Below, in pieces: positions 59,194-64,000 of a stretch of 64,000 nucleotides of DNA. The notes under the pieces were generated by a model, which did not search any database, had not been told where the DNA came from, and saw only the letters and a program-made list of their open reading frames with translations. Each line of letters begins with the position of its first letter. The first letter of the stretch is position 1. This DNA is from Allocoprobacillus halotolerans (lineage in GTDB: Bacteria > Bacillota_I > Bacilli_A > Erysipelotrichales > Coprobacillaceae): positions 2,399,608 through 2,463,607 of the forward strand of contig NZ_CP101620.1 in NCBI RefSeq assembly GCF_024399475.1, read 5' to 3'. Position numbers and translations under genes: made by a program.

Positions 59194-60294
59194 TTATATA
59201 ATTGCTTCTCTTATTGTCACTAGAATCTGAGGTGGAACATGTACTTTCACTTTTCCACCTTGTGAACTGATTGTGATAAATCCTAAACCTGAAATCACAA
59301 TATCACATTTTCCAGGTTTCAAGCTAAAATCATATGTTTTCATATCTTTTATTGTTTTCATGCCATCAAGCTCTAGCGTAAAAGTCTTATGTCGATCATA
59401 TAACGCATCAGCATTGATTGTTTTCGTACGATGAATTTTCAGTTGACGAGAAAAATATGTAATAAAACTTGCCTGGGCACCACTTATATAATCTATTCTT
59501 CCCAATCCATCAAAATAAATCGTTTGTTTTTCTTGTAATTGGAAACCTATTGGTCTTAATTCACTTTGTGGCATCATTTTCTTTAAATCTTCAGGTTCTA
59601 TAAAATGCGTCATTTGATTTTCATTGATAATACCTGGTGTATCATATAAACAAGAATTTTCATCCAATGGTATTTCAATAAAATCAAGAGTTGTTCCTGG
59701 AAATTCTGAAACAGTAATTAAATTTTGATCTTCTACTTGTGCATAATGTTTCAATAAAGCATTAATAAAAGTTGATTTTCCAACATTTGTAACACCCACC
59801 ACATAAATATCACGATGCTTACGATATGCCATCATAGCATCATAAATCTTATCCATATTCATGTTTTTCTTAGCACTGGTAATGATGACATCAACAGGTT
59901 TAATCCCCTCTTCTTTTAATTGTCTTCTTACCCAGTGTTCAAGCTTACGTTCTTTGACTGATTTAGGTAAAAGATCGCGTTTATTTGCTAAAACGAGGAC
60001 ATCATTATAACCAATATGTCGAAGTAATCCTGGTATACGACTACCTTCAAAATCAAATAAGTCAATCATATAAACAACTAGACAATCTTTTTCACCAATA
60101 TGATCTAATAAATTTAAAAAATCATCTTTTGTGAGTGTTGTTGTCTGTAACTTATGATAATTCTTTAATTGAAAACATCTTTGACATAAAATATGTTCTC
60201 TTTGTGATGCATTTTTAGGAACATAACCAATATGTTTTTCATTATCACTTTGAATAATGGCTCCACAACCATAACATTTTTTTATTTCTTCCAT
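59194..60294 (-). CDS. yqeH: Ribosome biogenesis GTPase YqeH
   Basis: Circularly permuted GTPase for 30S assembly, 366 residues. N-terminal zinc finger (CYGCGAIIQ ... CQRC), then the permuted order G4 ANKRDL, G5 SAKK, G1 VGVTNVGKSTFINALL and G3 DTPGI, and a C-terminal domain. GGAAGG precedes the ATG on the minus strand. First gene of the yqeH-yhbY-nadD/yqeK-rsfS-yqeM-mtnN operon. Confidence 0.96.
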   Translation of the reverse strand: MEEIKKCYGCGAIIQSDNEKHIGYVPKNASQREHILCQRCFQLKNYHKLQTTTLTKDDFLNLLDHIGEKDCLVVYMIDLFDFEGSRIPGLLRHIGYNDVLVLANKRDLLPKSVKERKLEHWVRRQLKEEGIKPVDVIITSAKKNMNMDKIYDAMMAYRKHRDIYVVGVTNVGKSTFINALLKHYAQVEDQNLITVSEFPGTTLDFIEIPLDENSCLYDTPGIINENQMTHFIEPEDLKKMMPQSELRPIGFQLQEKQTIYFDGLGRIDYISGAQASFITYFSRQLKIHRTKTINADALYDRHKTFTLELDGMKTIKDMKTYDFSLKPGKCDIVISGLGFITISSQGGKVKVHVPPQILVTIREAII

Positions 60295-60314
60295 ATATAC
60301 CTTCCTTCTTGATT

Positions 60315-60343
60315 ATTGTATACCATTTCCTTTTTTATGAAAA
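60315..60343 (-). promoter_or_regulatory. Promoter of the yqeH operon
   Basis: On the minus strand TTTTCA and TACAAT with 17-base spacing, 21 bases upstream of yqeH; divergent to the sigK promoter. Confidence 0.55.
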
Positions 60344-60370
60344 GAGATAAACATAAACATCGACAAATTT

Positions 60371-60379
60371 CATATAATA
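60371..60379 (+). promoter_or_regulatory. Sporulation-type -10 element of sigK
   Basis: CATATAATA fits the CATAnnnTA -10 used by sigma-E/sigma-K. An AC pair 18 bases upstream could be part of the -35. It also contains TATAAT, so a sigma-A promoter cannot be excluded. Confidence 0.5.
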
Positions 60380-60393
60380 TTGTGAGGTGACTT

Positions 60394-61077
60394 ATGTTTA
60401 CGACCATTTTTGCATTACTTCAACAATTTTTCTTTGTATCCTTTATTAAAACACAGGCTTTTAAACCTCAATTAACTCCCCAGCAAGAAAATGAATTATT
60501 AGAAAAATATTTTCAAGGTGACCAGAATGCTAGAAATGCATTGATTGAACACAATCTCAGACTAGTTGCACATATTGCGAAAAAATACGAAAGTTCTAAA
60601 GATTTACAGGAAGATTTAATCAGTATTGGTACAATTGGACTGATTAAAGCAGTAGACAGTTATAATGCAAGTAAATCTACAAAACTGGGAACCTATGCTG
60701 CAAAATGCATTGAAAATGAAATTCTAATGCATTTACGTCATCATAAAAAAACAGCACTTGATGTTTCACTTAATGAAGTTTTAGGCGTAGATAAAGATGG
60801 TGGTGAAATGACCTTGCTTGATATTATTCCTGCTAAGGAAAAAGATATTGTTGATCAGATTCAAACAAATGAACAGATTCAAAAACTACAAGATTATTTC
60901 ACCTTACTGACTCCACGTGAACAAGAAATCCTAATTTATCGTTATGGCCTTAATCATCAACGTATTTATACCCAAAAAGAGATTGCAGCCAAAATGAATA
61001 TTTCACGTTCCTATGTATCACGTTTAGAAAAACGTGCATTAATCAAGTTATTAAAAGCCTACATTCATGCCAATTAG
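60394..61077 (+). CDS. sigK: Mother-cell sporulation sigma factor, sigma-K
   Basis: 227 residues: a hydrophobic pro-sequence (about 1-20, FTTIFALLQQFFFVSFI), sigma region 2 (LIEHNLRLVAHIAKKYE, EDLISIGTIGLIKAVDSY, KLGTYAAKCIENEILMHLR) and region 4 (LTPREQEILIYRYGL, TQKEIAAKMNISRSYVSRLEKRAL). The pro-sequence agrees with SpoIVB-triggered processing (spoIVB at 40007). The gene is a single intact frame with no skin-like interruption. GAGGTGA precedes the ATG. Its stop overlaps the parC stop on the other strand. Confidence 0.94.
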   Translation: MFTTIFALLQQFFFVSFIKTQAFKPQLTPQQENELLEKYFQGDQNARNALIEHNLRLVAHIAKKYESSKDLQEDLISIGTIGLIKAVDSYNASKSTKLGTYAAKCIENEILMHLRHHKKTALDVSLNEVLGVDKDGGEMTLLDIIPAKEKDIVDQIQTNEQIQKLQDYFTLLTPREQEILIYRYGLNHQRIYTQKEIAAKMNISRSYVSRLEKRALIKLLKAYIHAN

Positions 61078-63618
61078 AAATCATCTTTAAATAAGTCATC
61101 AAAAGAAATAGGTTCAAAATGTTTATCTTGTTGTGGGTTTTTCTCTAAAGGTTGATGCTTATCAACCTTTTCTTTATTTTGATTATTTTCAATTTTATCT
61201 TGATATAAGTTTGTAGTGAGAACAAAATCACGATAAACATCTGTTATTATTTCATTTTTTAAAGACTGAATCACACTTGGTTTTTGTCCAATTTGAGATA
61301 TCGAGAAATCTTTAACTATCATAACTTCTTTTTTCTGCTGTGTTGTTATTACAAACTTATCTTGTATGTCTAATACATAAGATATCACTGCATGAATTGG
61401 ATGAGTTTTCGGTGATTTAAAAATTAAAGTTCCTTTTGTTGCACGATTACAGCTAGGTATATCAGAAACTCGCATACGCTTGATTCCTGGCTGATCACTG
61501 ACTAATACATATGAATAAGAATAAGTTGGATCAAAGGTATTCATTGAAACCAAAACATCTTCTTTTAAATTCATAGCTTTAATACCAGCAGCTTTAAGTC
61601 CTAGAATAGAAATTTCCTGTTCACTATATAATGAAACATAACCTAAAGACGATGTTAAAACAATGGCTTGATGATCATTTGTAAGTGAAACTTGTAATAA
61701 TTGGTCATCCTTTTTTAAATTCATACATTTAAGAGGTTTACTATAACGAGCCACTTCAAAATCTTTTAAAGCAACACGTTTAATTTGTCCTAAACGCGTC
61801 ACCAGTAAAACATAATAAGGAAGTTCAAATGATTTAATAAGGATTGAACCAATCATTTTCTCTTCTGGTGAAACCTTAATGAAATAACTAATATGTTTTC
61901 CTAGTTCCTTCCATTTAAATTCTTCTAACTTATGAATTGGAATAAACAAATAATTTCCTTTATCCGTAAAAATCAATAATTTATCTAAAGTACTTGCAAA
62001 ATGTAAATCCAACAAAACATCTTCATCTTTCTTACCAAATGCAATATTTTCACTGGCTTTATAAGATCTTTGAGAAATTCTTTTTACATAGCCATCACGC
62101 GTAATAGAAACATAAATATCTTCAGGTAGAATCATTGCTTCTTCATCAATCACAATTTCTTGTATTTCATCTTTTATTTCAGTTAAACGTGGACTTGGAT
62201 ATTGTTTTTGAATTTGTTTTAATTCATCAACAATCACTTTTCTTAAAACCTTATCACTTTCTAAAATATCATTTAATGTTTGAATCAATACTTCAAGTTC
62301 ACTTTTTCTTTTTCTAAAGAAACAATATCTGTGTTTGTTAAACGATATAACTGTAACATCACTATAGCTTCTGCCTGATTTTGTGTAAAATGATATTTTG
62401 ATTGAAGATTATTTTTTGCATCTTGTTTATCACGTGAATGACGAATGGTATGAACAACTTCATCTAATATAGAAATGGCTTTTATCAAACCATCAACAAT
62501 ATGTTTACGTTCCTGTGCCTTATTTAAGTCATATAAAGAACGTTTTGTAATGACTTCAATTTGATGATCAATATAACCATCCAAGATTTCAACAATCCCC
62601 ATACAGATTGGTCTTTTATTTTTAATAGCCACCATATTATAATTATAATTCTTTTGTAAATCCGTATTTTTATAGAAATAATTAAGCGTATTTTGCACGT
62701 CAACATCTTTCTTTAAATCAATAACAATACTTAATCCATTACGATCAGATTCATCACGCACTTCAATAATACCATCAATATTTTTTTGAAAACGTATTTC
62801 ATCTAATTTTCTCACTAATTCAGCTTTATTCACTTCATAAGGAATTTCTGTGACAACTATCTTATTGATATTTTTTCTTCAATAATTTTTGTCTTTGAAC
62901 GAACAACAACTTTTCCTTTACCAGTTTCAAATGCTTTTTTAATACCATTTAACCCTTCTACAATGGCTCCGGTTGGAAAGTCTGGACCTTTGATAAATTT
63001 CATTAAATCATCTAAAGTACAATGAGGATGTAATATTCTATAAATTGTTGCATCAATAACTTCTTTTAAGTTATGCGGTGGAATATCAGTTGCATATCCA
63101 GCTGAAATTCCAGTCGCTCCATTAACAAGAAGATTAGGAAATTTAGCTGGTAAAACAGTTGGTTCATATTCAGTATCATCAAAGTTTAATGCCATTTGAA
63201 CAGTTTCTTTATCTATATCTTTTAATAATTCTGAAGCAACGGATGACAATCTCGCTTCAGTGTAACGCATCGCAGCTGCAGGATCATTATCAATCGAACC
63301 ATTATTTCCTTGCATATCAATAAGAGGGATACGCATTTTCCATTCTTGTGATAAACGAACCATTGCCTCATAGACAGATGTATCTCCATGAGGATGATAA
63401 TTTCCAATAACATTACCCACTGTTTTAGCAGATTTACGATATGGTTTTTGATAAGTATTACCATCTTTATACATAGCATAAAGAATTCTACGTTGAACAG
63501 GCTTTAATCCATCTCTTACATCAGGCAATGCACGATCTTGAATAATATATTTTGAATATTTTCCAAAACGATCACCCATAATCTCATCTAATGATTGTGT
63601 TATGATTTTTTCTTTCAT
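61074..63618 (-). CDS. parC: DNA topoisomerase IV subunit A (two apparent base deletions)
   Basis: Type II topoisomerase subunit that decatenates chromosomes. N-terminal [30 protein letters not shown], then [17 protein letters not shown] and the catalytic Tyr in [11 protein letters not shown]. Breaks at T6 62871-62876 and within the two T5 runs at 62303-62313 (plus-strand letters) are each fixed by one base, giving 848 residues with the C-terminal beta-propeller and a charged tail. SVYEA and the absence of a GyrA box support ParC over GyrA. The position equivalent to S. aureus GrlA Ser80 is Thr. Follows parE by 11 bases. Confidence 0.94.
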
Positions 63619-63629
63619 GATTAACCCCC

Positions 63630-64000
63630 TTATTGATTAATAAAGAATGAATCTTCTAATGAGAATTGTACATTATCTTCAATCCATTCACGTCTTGGTT
63701 CTACTTTATCACCCATTAAAACGGATACACGACGTTCTACCAAAGCAGCATCTTCAATAGATACTTGAATTAATGTTCTTGTTTCAGGGTTCATTGTTGT
63801 TTCCCATAGCTGATCAGCATTCATTTCACCTAAACCTTTATAACGTTGTACGGCATAACCGCGACCGATTTGCTTTTTGGCTTCTTCTAATTCATCATCA
63901 TCCCATGCATAAACAGCATCTTCATGTTTACCATTTTTCTTAGAAACTTTATACAATGGTGGTAAAGCAATATAAACTTTCCCAGCTTGAATCAAACCAC
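63630..64000 (-). CDS. parE: DNA topoisomerase IV subunit B, C-terminal part (continues past window)
   Basis: The C-terminal about 123 residues of a GyrB/ParE-type subunit: [20 protein letters not shown] and [24 protein letters not shown] are the TOPRIM-end motifs. The frame is still open at base 64000, so the start lies beyond the window. Called ParE because parC is next in the operon. Confidence 0.92.
   Translation of the reverse strand, partial: GLIQAGKVYIALPPLYKVSKKNGKHEDAVYAWDDDELEEAKKQIGRGYAVQRYKGLGEMNADQLWETTMNPETRTLIQVSIEDAALVERRVSVLMGDKVEPRREWIEDNVQFSLEDSFFINQ

Overview
The window looks like a chromosomal segment of a low-GC, endospore-forming Firmicute, most like the Erysipelotrichia (Coprobacillus/Thomasclavelia-like gut bacteria). 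This rests on strong A/T bias, Bacillus-type operon orders, PolC, the MEP isoprenoid pathway, a comG pseudopilus operon and the sporulation genes spo0A, spoIVB, spoIIM, sigK, a cse60-like gene and spoIIIAH. The genus is inference. I found no rRNA, tRNA or CRISPR array.

Layout. 1-16 kb: pyrH-frr, then an inserted accessory gene (DJ-1-like domain fused to a cytidine-deaminase-like domain), then uppS-cdsA-dxr-rseP-polC and rimP-nusA-ylxR-ylxQ-infB-rbfA (prenyl lipid, phospholipid, replication and translation functions). 16-24 kb: nagA, an aldose-epimerase-like gene, small spore-type genes, rsuA, trmB, a thioredoxin-like gene, an unknown 'ISP-motif' protein, acpS, an ssb-like gene and lepA. 24-31 kb: a class B penicillin-binding protein, rpmG, a metallo-beta-lactamase-fold hydrolase and comGA-GG. 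31-46 kb: efp, spoIIIAH, an asp23/yqhY-like gene, nusB, xseA, xseB, ispA, dxs, tlyA, recN, spoIVB, spo0A, dinB, spoIIM, xerD, deoB. This follows the Bacillus subtilis order, but spoIIIAA-AG, accB/accC, folD, ahrC and fur are absent from it. 46-53 kb: accessory and minus-strand genes (a pseudogene, a DUF2156-acetyltransferase, a DUF815 ATPase, DUF711 and ACT proteins, a lone PTS IIB, a phosphodiesterase) and an internally deleted IS200/IS605 relic. 53-64 kb: XRE regulator, U32 protein, the yqeH-yhbY-nadD/yqeK-rsfS-yqeM-mtnN operon on the minus strand, sigK, parC and the end of parE.

Many genes, including essential ones such as polC, infB and lepA, are split. In about 29 confident cases adding one A or T to a short homopolymer restores the full-length protein. 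I read this as a consensus-sequence defect (single-base homopolymer deletions) and annotate these loci as single genes with the break positions stated. The one locus that also carries an in-frame nonsense codon (46371-46911) is the best candidate for a real pseudogene.

Items deserving most attention: the DJ-1/cytidine-deaminase fusion, collapse of the spoIIIA locus to spoIIIAH, an EF-P lacking the usual Pro-Gly-Lys-Gly loop, the 'ISP-motif' protein, the lone PTS IIB with a palindromic operator, and the IS200/IS605 relic that supplies the stop codon of a neighbouring regulator.
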